A DNA stretch of 64,000 bases from Hyphomicrobium sp. (GTDB taxonomy: Bacteria; Pseudomonadota; Alphaproteobacteria; Rhizobiales; Hyphomicrobiaceae). The stretch's first letter is position 1. Every line of letters begins with the position of its first letter. The translations under genes and the position numbers were made by a program. Below, one piece after another: positions 35,634-44,445 of this stretch. The stretch is taken from contig RXJH01000001.1 in the NCBI GenBank assembly GCA_003987725.1, positions 434,001-498,000 of the forward strand, read 5' to 3'. The notes beneath the pieces are model-generated. The model had not been told where the DNA came from. It saw only the letters and a list, made by a program, of their open reading frames with translations, and did no database searches.

Positions 35634-37166
35634 CTAGAGCGGAATGTTGTCGTGCTTTTTCCAGGGATTTTCGAGCGTCTTGTTGCGCAGCATGTTAAGC
35701 GCGCGGCAAAGGCGCTTTCTCGTTGCGGACGGCGTAATGACTTCGTCGATGTAGCCGCGCTCGGCCGCAACGAACGGATTGGCGAAGCGCTTCTTGTATT
35801 CATCGATGCGCGTCTGGATCTTCACGGGATCAGACAGCTCGGAACGATAGAGAATTTCGGCTGCGCCCTTCGCACCCATAACTGCGATCTCGGCGGTGGG
35901 CCAAGCATAGTTCACGTCGCCGCGAATATGCTTCGAGCTCATCACGTCGTAGGCGCCGCCGTAGGCCTTGCGGGTGATGACCGTCACCTTCGGAACGGTC
36001 GCTTCGGCGTAGGCGAACAGCAGCTTGGCGCCATGCTTGATCAAACCGCCATATTCCTGCGCCGTTCCCGGCAGAAAGCCCGGGACGTCGACGAACGTCA
36101 CGATCGGAATGTCGAAGCAGTCGCAGAAACGCACGAACCGCGCGGCCTTGCGCGAGGCGTCGCTGTCTAGCACGCCCGCGAGCACCATCGGCTGGTTCGC
36201 CACGATGCCGACCGTCGAGCCTTCCATGCGTGCGAAGCCGGTGACGATGTTCTTCGCGAAGGCTTCCTGAATTTCGAAGAAATCGGCCTCGTCGACGACC
36301 TTCAGGATCAGCTCCTTGATGTCGTAGGGCTTGTTCGGATTGTCCGGGATGATCGTATCGAGCGAGTGGTCGATACGGTCGGGGCTGTCCTGGCTCGGAA
36401 TAACCGGGACGCCTGCCTTATTGCTCGAGGGCAGGAAGTCCATCAGGCGGCGCATCTGCAGCAGCGCTTCGAGATCGTTCTCGTAGGCCTTGTCGGCGAT
36501 CGACGATTTCGTGGTGTGGACCTTGGCGCCGCCGAGCTCTTCGGCCGTGACGTTTTCGTTCGTCACAGTCTTCACGACGTCGGGACCCGTGACGAACATA
36601 TAGCTCGTGTCCTTCACCATGAAGATGAAGTCGGTCATTGCCGGCGAGTAGACGTCTCCACCCGCGCATGGACCCATGATGACCGAGATCTGGGGTATCA
36701 CGCCCGATGCCAGCACGTTCCGTTGGAACACTTCGCCGTAGCCGCCGAGGGCGTCGACACCCTCCTGGATGCGGGCGCCGCCGGCGTCGAAGACGCCGAT
36801 GATCGGGGCGCGATTCTTCAACGCCATATCCTGGATCTTCGTGATCTTCTTCGCGTGCGTCTCGGAAAGCGAGCCGCCCATCACAGTGAAGTCCTTGGCG
36901 AAAACGTAGACCACGCGGCCGTTAATCGTGCCCCAACCGGTTACGACGCCGTCTCCCGGAACCTTCGTCTTTTCCATGCCGAAGTCGGTGCAGCGGTGCT
37001 CGACGTACATGTCGAACTCTTCGAACGAGCCTTCGTCCATCAGCAGCTCGATGCGTTCGCGCGCCGTCAGCTTGCCCTTCGCGTGCTGGGCGTCGATCCG
37101 GGCGCGGCCGCCACCGAGACGGGCGTTGTCGCGGCGCTTTTCAAGCTCGTCGATGATGTCTTTCAT
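35634..37166 (-). CDS. pccB: Propionyl-CoA carboxylase beta chain (carboxyltransferase)
   Basis: 510 aa. Transfers the carboxyl group from biotin to propionyl-CoA, giving methylmalonyl-CoA in propionate, odd-chain and branched amino acid breakdown; in PHA and C1 metabolisers it also feeds the ethylmalonyl-CoA pathway. The crotonase-type N domain shows [20 protein letters not shown] and the oxyanion-hole segment [13 protein letters not shown]. The C domain shows [16 protein letters not shown] and [15 protein letters not shown], the acyl-CoA side. The start [20 protein letters not shown] is typical. The biotin-carrying alpha chain is not next to it here. Confidence 0.96.
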   Translation of the reverse strand: MKDIIDELEKRRDNARLGGGRARIDAQHAKGKLTARERIELLMDEGSFEEFDMYVEHRCTDFGMEKTKVPGDGVVTGWGTINGRVVYVFAKDFTVMGGSLSETHAKKITKIQDMALKNRAPIIGVFDAGGARIQEGVDALGGYGEVFQRNVLASGVIPQISVIMGPCAGGDVYSPAMTDFIFMVKDTSYMFVTGPDVVKTVTNENVTAEELGGAKVHTTKSSIADKAYENDLEALLQMRRLMDFLPSSNKAGVPVIPSQDSPDRIDHSLDTIIPDNPNKPYDIKELILKVVDEADFFEIQEAFAKNIVTGFARMEGSTVGIVANQPMVLAGVLDSDASRKAARFVRFCDCFDIPIVTFVDVPGFLPGTAQEYGGLIKHGAKLLFAYAEATVPKVTVITRKAYGGAYDVMSSKHIRGDVNYAWPTAEIAVMGAKGAAEILYRSELSDPVKIQTRIDEYKKRFANPFVAAERGYIDEVITPSATRKRLCRALNMLRNKTLENPWKKHDNIPL

Positions 37167-37301
37167 GGAATCCCTTGGATGGCTCGGAAAAATGTGCCGG
37201 AACGGCTCTCTAGCATGGCTCCCTCACAGCGCAAACGGTGAGTTGTCGCGACGAGCGAGGGGTGGTGCCGGAGGCGGCCTGGGATGCGGAAACGGCCGGT
37301 T

Positions 37302-37997
37302 TTAAGAGGTGCCGGCGGGCACTTTACTGAGGTGCGCCGCGAAATCGGCGGTCTTTACCTCAACGAAACCGGCGCCACGGATCGGCTCAATCACGACCGC
37401 ATGCCCCATCTTGGCTGCCCAGGGGAGTGTCGACCCCACGAAGTCGGCGATCGGATCGGCGATGACCTTTTTGCCGGCAAGCTTTTTCATATGAGCTTCG
37501 GCGTCGGCACGGGTGGAAAAGACGTGCAGCCGGTCGGCCGACCGGGGCTTCTGCGTGCCCGGCGTCACGAGTGGACTGTCGTCCCCCCCGACGTAATAGA
37601 CCTCGGCCTTCGCGCGAGCGGCGGCGGCATAGGCGGGCACGGCCTCTATCTGCAGCCGGATCAGGAGATCGCGCGGATCGATCTCGGCCTCGATGGGGTC
37701 CGAAACCCAATCCGTCCCGGCGAACCCTTTCGCCTTGGCGATGCCCGGCAGAATGTCAGTTGCGAAGACTTCGAGCGAGATATCCTGAAGTTCGCTATTA
37801 CCCGCCAAAGCCTCGGCCCAGCGCTCGGCTTCGAGCGGGCTCGACCAGAAGAGTTGCACAGTCCTACCCGCGACTTTCTGCGATGGCACGGAGGCGTTTT
37901 CTTCGTCCGCGAGCGTCAGCACGCGCCCCTCCGCGACCGCCCGGCGTACGAACCGGTCGCGTTGCGCGAGCTCTGGGATGCGCGGCGCATGGAGCAT
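37302..37997 (-). CDS. Tandem DUF2750-like protein
   Basis: 231 aa from MLHAPRIPELAQRDRFVRR (an upstream in-frame start exists at 38030). Two related halves: residues about 10-105 (RFVRRAVAEGRVLTLADE, LFWSSPLEAERWAEAL, DISLEVFATDILPGIA) and about 115-225 (EVYYVGGDDSPLVTP, HVFSTRADAEAHMKK, DPIADFVGSTLPWAAKMG). Both follow the DUF2750 pattern of a strand with Trp or Phe plus 'S/D..F...LP'. Cytoplasmic, function unknown. It sits alone upstream of pccB on the same strand, 135 bp away. Confidence 0.7.
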   Translation of the reverse strand: MLHAPRIPELAQRDRFVRRAVAEGRVLTLADEENASVPSQKVAGRTVQLFWSSPLEAERWAEALAGNSELQDISLEVFATDILPGIAKAKGFAGTDWVSDPIEAEIDPRDLLIRLQIEAVPAYAAAARAKAEVYYVGGDDSPLVTPGTQKPRSADRLHVFSTRADAEAHMKKLAGKKVIADPIADFVGSTLPWAAKMGHAVVIEPIRGAGFVEVKTADFAAHLSKVPAGTS

Positions 37998-38154
37998 AGG
38001 GTACTGACCCTTAACCGAATCACTGCGCAAGTTTTCTCGAAAGGCGGCTTAAGAGCAAGCCTTGGCGGTCCTTCGATGACTGTTCTAGACGGGAAAGGCG
38101 GAAAAAACGGCTATTCGGACGCTCCCTTGATTTGGCGGCGGCGAAGCCATAGAT

Positions 38155-39507
38155 TTGGCCTTCAATAATTTGGAGTGGCTTGGACGCAGACCGTCGGCCG
38201 ACAATTTTGTGACCGAATTACTCATCGTCCTGGCCCTTATCCTCGTTAACGGCCTTTTTGCGCTTTCCGAGCTGGCGATAGTTTCCGCCCGCCACCCCCG
38301 TCTCAAGGCGATGGCTGCCGCCGGCCGCCCTGGGGCCAACAGCGCTATAGCGCTCTCAGCCGATCCCGGGCGCTTTCTATCGGCCGTTCAGATCGGGATC
38401 ACGCTTATCGGCATCATCAACGGCGCCTATTCGGGCGAGACTTTCGGCGAATATGCTTCCGCATATCTCCGTGGCCTCGGATTGAGCGAGACCGTGGCGA
38501 ACTCGCTCGGCTTCGGCGCGGTTATCGCGATCATCACCTATCTCTCGGTTATCGCCGGCGAGCTGGTGCCGAAGACGCTGGCTCTGCGCAATGCCGAGGG
38601 CATCGCGTGCGTTGTCGCGCCGATCATGACTGGGTTTGCCAAAGTGGCGGGACCGATCGTCTCGTTGCTCGATACGTCGACGCGTTTTGTGTTTCGCCTA
38701 CTTGGGCTGTCGCCTGAGCGCGAAAACAAGGTCACCGACGAAGAGATCAAAACGCTCATCGCCGAGGCTGAAACGGCGGGTGTGCTCGAGAGCGGTGAAG
38801 GCGAACTCATCTCCGGCGTCATGCGTCTTGCAGACCGCGCCGTCGTCGGCCTGATGACCCCGCGCACCGACGTCGACTGGATCGACATCACCGCGACCGA
38901 GGCTGCCATCAAGGAACGGCTGATCTCAACGCCGCATTCGCGCCTGCCAGCCGGCGAAGGATCGCCAGACAAAATGGTCGGCGTCGTGCAGACGCGCGAA
39001 ATCTTGACGGGGCTTCTTGCGGGCAAGCCTTTCGACGTCGCTTCCTACATCCGCAAGGCGCCGATGATCCCGGAGACGAGCGCGGCGCTGGACGTCTTGT
39101 CCGTGTTGCGCGATGCCGAAGTTCCCATGGCCCTCATCCATGGCGAGTATGGGGACTTCGAAGGATTGGTCACGCCCGCCGATATTCTCGAGGCCATTGC
39201 AGGCGTCTTCAAATCCGACGCGGAGGGCCTTGAGCCCTATGCGGTCGAGCGCGACGACGGCTCCTGGTTGTTGTCGGGCGCCATGCCCGTCGATGAGATG
39301 GCGGACAAGATCGGTATTCTGCTTCCGGAAAACCGTTCGTACGAGACGGTTGCCGGCTTCGTGCTGGCCCAACTGCAGCACATTCCGAAGACCGGCGAAT
39401 ACATCGACATCAGCGGCTGGCGGTTCGAGGTGGTCGATCTCGACAGCAGGCGGATCGACAAGGTGCTGGCAACCCGCTCTACACCGCTACGGCGGCAAGC
39501 TTCCTAG
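38155..39507 (+). CDS. CNNM/DUF21 transporter-like protein with CBS pair and CorC/HlyC domain
   Basis: 450 aa. The N-terminal CNNM membrane domain (about 20-205) has NGLFALSELAIVSARHPRLK and AGELVPKTLALRN; two CBS domains follow (about 225-350, VGLMTPRTDVDWID and FEGLVTPADILEAI), then the CorC_HlyC domain (about 365-445, DGSWLLSGAMPVDEM and YETVAGFVLAQL). The family exports or tolerates Mg/Co and was named hemolysin C by history only. The start is uncertain: TTG at 38155 is used here, and GTG at 38209 (VTELLIVLALIL) is an alternative. It is convergent with the ATP12 gene, stops overlapping by 4 bp. Confidence 0.9.
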   Translation: MAFNNLEWLGRRPSADNFVTELLIVLALILVNGLFALSELAIVSARHPRLKAMAAAGRPGANSAIALSADPGRFLSAVQIGITLIGIINGAYSGETFGEYASAYLRGLGLSETVANSLGFGAVIAIITYLSVIAGELVPKTLALRNAEGIACVVAPIMTGFAKVAGPIVSLLDTSTRFVFRLLGLSPERENKVTDEEIKTLIAEAETAGVLESGEGELISGVMRLADRAVVGLMTPRTDVDWIDITATEAAIKERLISTPHSRLPAGEGSPDKMVGVVQTREILTGLLAGKPFDVASYIRKAPMIPETSAALDVLSVLRDAEVPMALIHGEYGDFEGLVTPADILEAIAGVFKSDAEGLEPYAVERDDGSWLLSGAMPVDEMADKIGILLPENRSYETVAGFVLAQLQHIPKTGEYIDISGWRFEVVDLDSRRIDKVLATRSTPLRRQAS

Positions 39508-40316
39508 GCCGACGGGCCCAAAAGCGTGAGGAAACGGCTGGCGGAATCGAATTCCGCATGACGCCCACGCCGCCGGGCGACGGCTTCGGCGTCCTCGCCC
39601 CAAAGTGCGATCTGATAATCCTCATCGACGTGGGCGGCGTTCCACGCGGCTTTGGGGCTCAGCCATTGCCGGAACAAGGCCAACGCGATCAGCGCCGATC
39701 CCGTCAGCGTGGTGATGACATGCATTGCCGAAAGCCGGAACGCGTCGCGGGGCAACGCTTCCGAGAAAGCGACGAGAGATGCTTCGGGCTGGGCCACATG
39801 GACGATGCCCGGGACGACCTGAAAATGCGCGTTAAGCGTCTCGTTCGCCCAGGCGACGATCGGGTCCCAGTGCTCCGATTGGCTTTCGACGAGTTCGTGA
39901 GGTGCCTCGGCGCGATAACAAACGAGATCGCTTCCCGCATAAGCGGTGATGTCGGCGGCGACAGCATCGAGCGTATCGGCCACGGCGTCGATCGCGGTGT
40001 TGGCGAAGCGTGTCAGCGGCATCTTCGCCGGATTGATGACGTCCGCCTGCGCCCGCCACTCCTCGGCGATGGCATCTGCCAGCGGACGCGCCGGAACCGC
40101 GAGCGGGCGCTTCTTCGGCGTCTTGATTTGCCGGCCGTCGAGAAGGATCGGAAACGGCGCGACGTCTCCGACCGTCACGGCCTTATAGAAGCGTTTGGGA
40201 AGAGGTTTTGCGAGGCTGTCGGTGATGGGACTGCGAGGACCACCCGACGGACGAGCCGCGCCCGAACCCGGACCGGCATTGCCATTTCCATTGCCGTTGC
40301 CGTTGTCGACGCTCAT
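39504..40316 (-). CDS. ATP12 family F1-ATPase assembly chaperone
   Basis: 270 aa. The ATP12 fold starts with KRFYKAVTVGDVAPFPILLDGRQIKTP and continues through PLADAIAEEWRAQ, MPLTRFANTAID, DLVCYRAEAP and WDPIVAWANETL, all hallmarks. In mitochondria ATP12 protects F1 alpha subunit during assembly; alphaproteobacterial homologues are assumed to act alike. Residues 4-13 are an NG dipeptide repeat in a disordered head. It overlaps the upstream HAD phosphatase by 4 bp (ATGA), so the two are translationally coupled. Confidence 0.93.
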   Translation of the reverse strand: MSVDNGNGNGNGNAGPGSGAARPSGGPRSPITDSLAKPLPKRFYKAVTVGDVAPFPILLDGRQIKTPKKRPLAVPARPLADAIAEEWRAQADVINPAKMPLTRFANTAIDAVADTLDAVAADITAYAGSDLVCYRAEAPHELVESQSEHWDPIVAWANETLNAHFQVVPGIVHVAQPEASLVAFSEALPRDAFRLSAMHVITTLTGSALIALALFRQWLSPKAAWNAAHVDEDYQIALWGEDAEAVARRRGRHAEFDSASRFLTLLGPSA

Positions 40317-40993
40317 GCTTCACATCTTTCAATGGTGAGCGCTCGATCGATCGCATCGGGAAGCTCCTCGAAACGCTCGATGATCAGATGCGCGCCTGCT
40401 TCCTGCAGCGCGGCGACTTCGTGATAACCCCACGCAACGCCGATCGCTGCGACGCCCGCGGCGCGAGCCATTTCCATGTCGTAGGTCGTGTCTCCGACCA
40501 TGACGGTCAGATCCGGCGTCGTATCGGTTTCGAGCATGGCGCGAAGAAGCATCGAGGGATGCGGCTTCGAGGGGTGGTCGTCGGCCGTTTGAATTGTCGA
40601 GAAGCTCTCGTGCCAGCCTTCGCGTTGGAACAGCCGGTCAACGCCGCGGCGGGATTTGCCAGTCGCGATGCCAAGCAGGTGATCGTCGCGCAACGCAATG
40701 TGGGCGATCGTTTCCTTCGCCAGCGGGAACAGGATCTCGGATTCCGACGGGTCGTGTTTCAATTCGCGGAAAGCGGATTTGTAGCGCTCGGCGAGTTCGG
40801 CTCGCGTCGTGCGGTCGTGATCAGGCGCAAGCGCTGTAAACGCTTCAGGCAGCGACAAGCCGACGACCGAGAGCGTCGCGGCGCGCGTCGGGGCAATGAG
40901 ACCCAGCGATGTAAAGGCGTGATCCATCGACAACACGATGCCAGCCTGGCTATCGACGATCGTGCCGTCGCAATCGAAAACAACGAGCTTCAT
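40313..40993 (-). CDS. HAD superfamily hydrolase (phosphoglycolate phosphatase-like)
   Basis: 226 aa. HAD motif I is FDCDGTIVDS, with D7 as nucleophile and D9. Motif II is the Thr of IATGK, motif III the Lys of PSKPHPSM, and motif IV GDTTYDMEMA. A helical cap (about 15-90) is of the subfamily IA kind. It removes phosphate from a small phosphorylated metabolite, possibly phosphoglycolate. The pairing with ATP12 is common in Rhizobiales and comes directly after rluC in many genomes; here about 1.5 kb intervenes. Confidence 0.92.
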   Translation of the reverse strand: MKLVVFDCDGTIVDSQAGIVLSMDHAFTSLGLIAPTRAATLSVVGLSLPEAFTALAPDHDRTTRAELAERYKSAFRELKHDPSESEILFPLAKETIAHIALRDDHLLGIATGKSRRGVDRLFQREGWHESFSTIQTADDHPSKPHPSMLLRAMLETDTTPDLTVMVGDTTYDMEMARAAGVAAIGVAWGYHEVAALQEAGAHLIIERFEELPDAIDRALTIERCEA

Positions 40994-41030
40994 GCGGGGT
41001 ATTTAGCGACGCATGCGCCGCTGTGCAACG

Positions 41031-41339
41031 TCAGCGCTCTTCGGGCGGTATCTTTTTGATTTCGAACAAGAATTTCGCGTGCGCGGCAACGTCCACCGGC
41101 CTGTGCTTAATCAAGGTGCTGGCGGGGTCCTTCCCGAGATAATTGTCGCCCCGCCAGTTTACCGACGGACGGACCGGCCGCGGCGCAAATCCGCCTCCGC
41201 AATTGGGGCATACGTTTTCGAGGACACGATCCACGCACTCCGCGCAGAACGTGCATTCGTAGGAGCAGATGCGTGCCTCGGTCGATTCCGGGGGCAAGGC
41301 TCGATTGCAGTGCTCACAGGTTGGTCTCAGCTCAAGCAT
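41031..41339 (-). CDS. DUF1272 zinc-ribbon-like protein
   Basis: 102 aa from MLELRPTCEHCNRALPP; the upstream in-frame extension overlaps the HxlR gene. Cys pairs CEHC, CSYECTFCAEC and CPNC form the DUF1272 metal-binding pattern. A tail without Cys follows and contains RPSVNWRGDNYLGK. Function unknown. It starts 11 bp after the HxlR-type regulator stop, so the two are one operon. Confidence 0.9.
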   Translation of the reverse strand: MLELRPTCEHCNRALPPESTEARICSYECTFCAECVDRVLENVCPNCGGGFAPRPVRPSVNWRGDNYLGKDPASTLIKHRPVDVAAHAKFLFEIKKIPPEER

Positions 41340-41350
41340 CGGGCCACCTT

Positions 41351-42049
41351 CTATGCGACGAGCTTGTCGATCTTGGCGAACGTGCTGAGGCACAGCCAGG
41401 TACTCAAGTTGGCCGCGAGCTGCTTACTCCCTGTTACGATCAATCTGTCGGCCTCCTTGGCCTGCGCGAGCGTGGTGTAGCCCATCCAAACCTCGGTCAT
41501 CGTCCTCAGATCAGTCGAAAGGTATAGATCGACGTCGAAGCCTGGATCGACCCAGCACAGATCGACGGGCTTCCCGGGCTCGACGATGAGCCACCAATTG
41601 CGGTGGACCTCCTTCTGATCGCTGAACATCACCTGGATTACGCTTCGGCGACGCGGCATGGGCTTCGGGTCGATACGGCGGCGCATGTCCCACATCAAAA
41701 GATTGGGATCGAGATTGGCCAGCGACGCCTCCGTCTCGATCCAACGCTGACCCCAGACGCCGACAGCCTCTATAACGGGCTGCAGATCGCGCCCTGCCTT
41801 TGTCAAACGATACTCAAACGTCTCGGGCTCGCCGAGCACCGGAACGCGCGATACGATGCCGGAAGCCTCGAGGTCTTTCAGACGCTTCGATAGCAGTGCG
41901 GGTGAAATTCTCGGAACGCCGCGCCGCAGCTCGTTGAAACGCGTTGTTCCGGCGACGAGTTCGCGAAGAACGACGAGCGTCCACCTCGAGCAGAGGATCT
42001 CCGCCGCCATCGCGACGGGACAGAATTGACTGTAGCTGGTCTCAGCCAT
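41351..42049 (-). CDS. HxlR-type winged-helix regulator with C-terminal SCP2-like domain
   Basis: 232 aa. The HxlR winged helix occupies about 8-100: CPVAMAAEILCSRWTLVVLREL, RFNELRRGVPRISPALLSKRLKDLE and YRLTKAGRDL. The C-terminal part (about 120-225) resembles the SCP2 sterol-carrier fold (WLIVEPGKPVDLCWVDPG, DLYLSTDLRTMTEVWMG), a known architecture that may bind a hydrophobic ligand. C10 near the start is the position where redox-sensing HxlR proteins carry their reactive Cys. It is divergent from the tautomerase gene (190 bp) and may regulate it. Confidence 0.88.
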   Translation of the reverse strand: MAETSYSQFCPVAMAAEILCSRWTLVVLRELVAGTTRFNELRRGVPRISPALLSKRLKDLEASGIVSRVPVLGEPETFEYRLTKAGRDLQPVIEAVGVWGQRWIETEASLANLDPNLLMWDMRRRIDPKPMPRRRSVIQVMFSDQKEVHRNWWLIVEPGKPVDLCWVDPGFDVDLYLSTDLRTMTEVWMGYTTLAQAKEADRLIVTGSKQLAANLSTWLCLSTFAKIDKLVA

Positions 42050-42239
42050 GGGCCGCTCCCGTGAAGCATCTCAGACCCCAAGGTACGCGTGGCAGTCAGG
42101 CGGCGCCAGTTCAAGATCTGTACCAGGACGATTCAGTTTCGGAACTAGTCGCTTCGTCAGTGTGCGTGGAATGTTTTTGCCCACGCGGCGGGGCAAATCC
42201 CGAAGCGCCAAGCAAATCAACGTTCAAAAGGAACAGCTC

Positions 42240-42455
42240 ATGCCACTCGTCGACATTCAGCTTATCGAAGGCGTCTTCGACAAAAGCCAGAAGCAGGCAA
42301 TGATCAAGAAGATCACGGATGCAATGGTCGAAATCGAAGGCGAAGCCATGCGTGGCGTGACCTGGGTGCGCGTACACGAGGTCGCGAGCGGAAACTGGGG
42401 CATCGGCGGCAAAGGTCTGACGACCGCTGACGTGAAAGCCCTACAAGTCCGATAA
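42240..42455 (+). CDS. 4-oxalocrotonate tautomerase family protein
   Basis: 71 aa. Pro2 (after Met removal, Pro1) is the catalytic base, followed by LVDIQLIEGVFDKSQKQAMIKKITDAM, the standard beta-alpha start. An AAAAGGAA RBS lies 6-13 nt before the ATG. The C-terminal half has VRVHEVASGNWGIGG. It probably tautomerises an enol/keto substrate or acts on halogenated acids. It is divergent from the HxlR regulator. Confidence 0.93.
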   Translation: MPLVDIQLIEGVFDKSQKQAMIKKITDAMVEIEGEAMRGVTWVRVHEVASGNWGIGGKGLTTADVKALQVR

Positions 42456-42498
42456 GGTGTTGGGCTCCAGGCGCTGAAGCTGGAGTCTGGAGCCCGCG

Positions 42499-43479
42499 CT
42501 ATTCAAACTTCTCTTCATCAAAGCCCAAAAGCTCCCACGTCCCCCGCATGTGCGTGGGCAATGGTGCGGTGACATCGATCGTCTTGCCGCCCTTCGGGTG
42601 CGGGATGACGAGGCGGCGCGCGTGAAGATGTAGTTTCTTCTCGATGTTTTCGGCCGGCATGTTGACGTCGCCTTCGTACTTGTTGTCGCCGACGATCGGA
42701 TGGCCGATGAGATGCATGTGCGCGCGCAGCTGGTGCTGGCGGCCCGTTACGGGCTTTAGCGATACCCATGCTGCTTTATGCGCGACGCGATCGACGACGG
42801 AGTAATGCGTCGTCGCGTGCATGGCGACGTCCTGCTCGCCGGGCTTCGCCTTACGCACGCGGTCGCCGTCAGGACCCGAGGCCTTGACGAGCGCAGCTTC
42901 AACCTTGCCTTGCGGTGGTTTCGGCACGCCTTTGACGAGCGCCCAATAGGTCTTTGCGGCGGAACGTGTTTGAAACGTCTTGCCGAGTCTCGCGGCAGCG
43001 TCGCGGGTTTTCGCGACGAGCAGCACGCCGGTCGTATCGCGGTCGAGGCGATGAACGAGGCGCGGGCGCTCCCCGCCGAAGCGATCGGCCATGCCTTCGA
43101 GCATTCCATCGATGTGCTTCTTCGTGCCGGTGCCGCCCTGTACGGCGAGGCCGAACGGCTTATTGAGGACGAGCACGTGTTCGTCCTCGAACAGGATCAT
43201 TTTCTCGATGGCGTCGCGGTCGCCCTTGGAAACGCCGGGCGGCGCCTGCAATCCGGGTCCGGCCTTCTTGGGCTGGCGGACGATCGCCGGAACGCGGATC
43301 TCGGATTTGGCTCGCAAGCGATCGTTGGCTTGGGCGCGCTTGGAATCGACGCGAATTTGGCCGGAGCGCAAGAGCTTTTGCAGATACGTGTACCCGACTT
43401 CCGGGAAATGCACGCGGAACCAGCGATCGAGACGCATCTCGTCTTCGCTGTCGGCGACTTTGATTGTTTCGACACTCAT
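42499..43479 (-). CDS. Ribosomal large subunit pseudouridine synthase, RluC/RluD family
   Basis: 326 aa. The N-terminal S4 RNA-binding domain (about 14-70) has MRLDRWFRVHFPEVGYTYLQKLLRSGQIRVD. The catalytic domain has LNKPFGLAVQGG and HRLDRDTTGVLL, with catalytic D146, and KPVTGRQHQLRAHM. It converts uridines of 23S rRNA to pseudouridine; the S4 domain and the NKP motif favour RluC. It lies divergent from crcB, as in related genomes. Confidence 0.92.
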   Translation of the reverse strand: MSVETIKVADSEDEMRLDRWFRVHFPEVGYTYLQKLLRSGQIRVDSKRAQANDRLRAKSEIRVPAIVRQPKKAGPGLQAPPGVSKGDRDAIEKMILFEDEHVLVLNKPFGLAVQGGTGTKKHIDGMLEGMADRFGGERPRLVHRLDRDTTGVLLVAKTRDAAARLGKTFQTRSAAKTYWALVKGVPKPPQGKVEAALVKASGPDGDRVRKAKPGEQDVAMHATTHYSVVDRVAHKAAWVSLKPVTGRQHQLRAHMHLIGHPIVGDNKYEGDVNMPAENIEKKLHLHARRLVIPHPKGGKTIDVTAPLPTHMRGTWELLGFDEEKFE

Positions 43480-43699
43480 GAATAAGGGTGAGCCCTGATT
43501 TCAACCGGAGGTCAAGGGTCACGTTGTCAGGACCGACTGGCCGGGCGACGGCTGTGGCCTTAGGCAGCGCCATCGGGCCGATTTGACTTCGGCCGTTTAC
43601 TCTGACTTTTGTTATCCTCTTTCCGATCGCCACTCCGTTAACGACCCGGCACCTTTATCCCGCGGCTGAGGGAAATGTCAGCTCCAAAACGGTTCGCTC

Positions 43700-44098
43700 A
43701 TGCAAAACTACATATGGATCGCCATCGGCAGCGCCCTCGGGGGGATGGGTCGCTACTGGCTCTCAGGCGTGATCGCGACCCTTGCCGGGGAAACCTTTCC
43801 TTTGGGCACGCTGATCGTCAATATCACCGGGTCGCTCGCCATCGGATTTATCGCGACGCTGACTGGCCCTGATGGTCGCCTGTTCGTATCTTCCACGACG
43901 CGTCAATTCATGATGATTGGGCTGTGCGGCGGATATACGACCTTCTCCTCGTTCAGCCTGCAAACGCTCAATCTGATGAATGACGGGCAGTGGCTTTATG
44001 CTGCTCTCAATATCGGCGCGTCGGTTTTCCTGTGCCTGGTTGCGGTTTGGCTGGGGCACGTCGCCGCCGTCCACGTCAATTCGCTGAAATGGGTGTGA
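43700..44098 (+). CDS. crcB: Fluoride efflux channel CrcB/Fluc
   Basis: 132 aa with four transmembrane helices. Conserved features are the N-terminal GSALGGMGRYWLSG, GTLIVNITGSLAIGF (pore Asn), and GLCGGYTTFSSFSLQ with the phenylalanine-box and central Na+ site. It forms a dual-topology dimer that exports fluoride. No fluoride riboswitch could be recognised in the 220 bp upstream. The next gene, a DUF190 protein, starts 2 bp after the stop. Confidence 0.95.
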   Translation: MQNYIWIAIGSALGGMGRYWLSGVIATLAGETFPLGTLIVNITGSLAIGFIATLTGPDGRLFVSSTTRQFMMIGLCGGYTTFSSFSLQTLNLMNDGQWLYAALNIGASVFLCLVAVWLGHVAAVHVNSLKWV

Positions 44099-44100
44099 CC

Positions 44101-44445
44101 ATGCAGATCCCCCGCGATGCCGTGCAGCTCAGGATCTTTTTCGGCGAGGATGACAAGGCAGGTCGCCAGCCCCTCTACGAAGCCATCGTCCTCAAGGCGC
44201 GCGAGATGCATCTTGCCGGAGCCACCGTCTTGAGGGGGCCTATGGGCTTCGGCAAATCGAGCCGGCTGCACACGACTAAGGTGCTGCGGTTATCGGAAGA
44301 CCTGCCGATCATCATAGAGATCGTCGACTCCAAGGAGAAAATCGACGCGTTTCTGCCGGAGCTCGAGAAACTGATGGGTAGCGGTCTCGTCACGCTCGAG
44401 AACGTCAAGGTGCTGCGCTATGGCGACGGCGAACCATCAGCATAG
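44101..44445 (+). CDS. DUF190 protein, partner of CrcB
   Basis: 114 aa from the ATG at 44101. The DUF190 pattern is complete: LRIFFGEDDKAGRQPLYEAIVLKARE, GATVLRGPMGFGKSSRLHTTK, LSEDLPIIIEIVDSKEKIDAFL, and VTLENVKVLRY. The fold is GlnB-like, and such genes recur next to crcB, so a regulatory or fluoride-response role is inferred. It overlaps nothing and is convergent with the VIT transporter (stops adjacent). Confidence 0.92.
   Translation: MQIPRDAVQLRIFFGEDDKAGRQPLYEAIVLKAREMHLAGATVLRGPMGFGKSSRLHTTKVLRLSEDLPIIIEIVDSKEKIDAFLPELEKLMGSGLVTLENVKVLRYGDGEPSA

Noticed and set aside
43480-43699. Fluoride riboswitch before crcB
   Set aside because: The conserved segments of the crcB motif RNA could not be placed; a covariance search would be needed to be sure.
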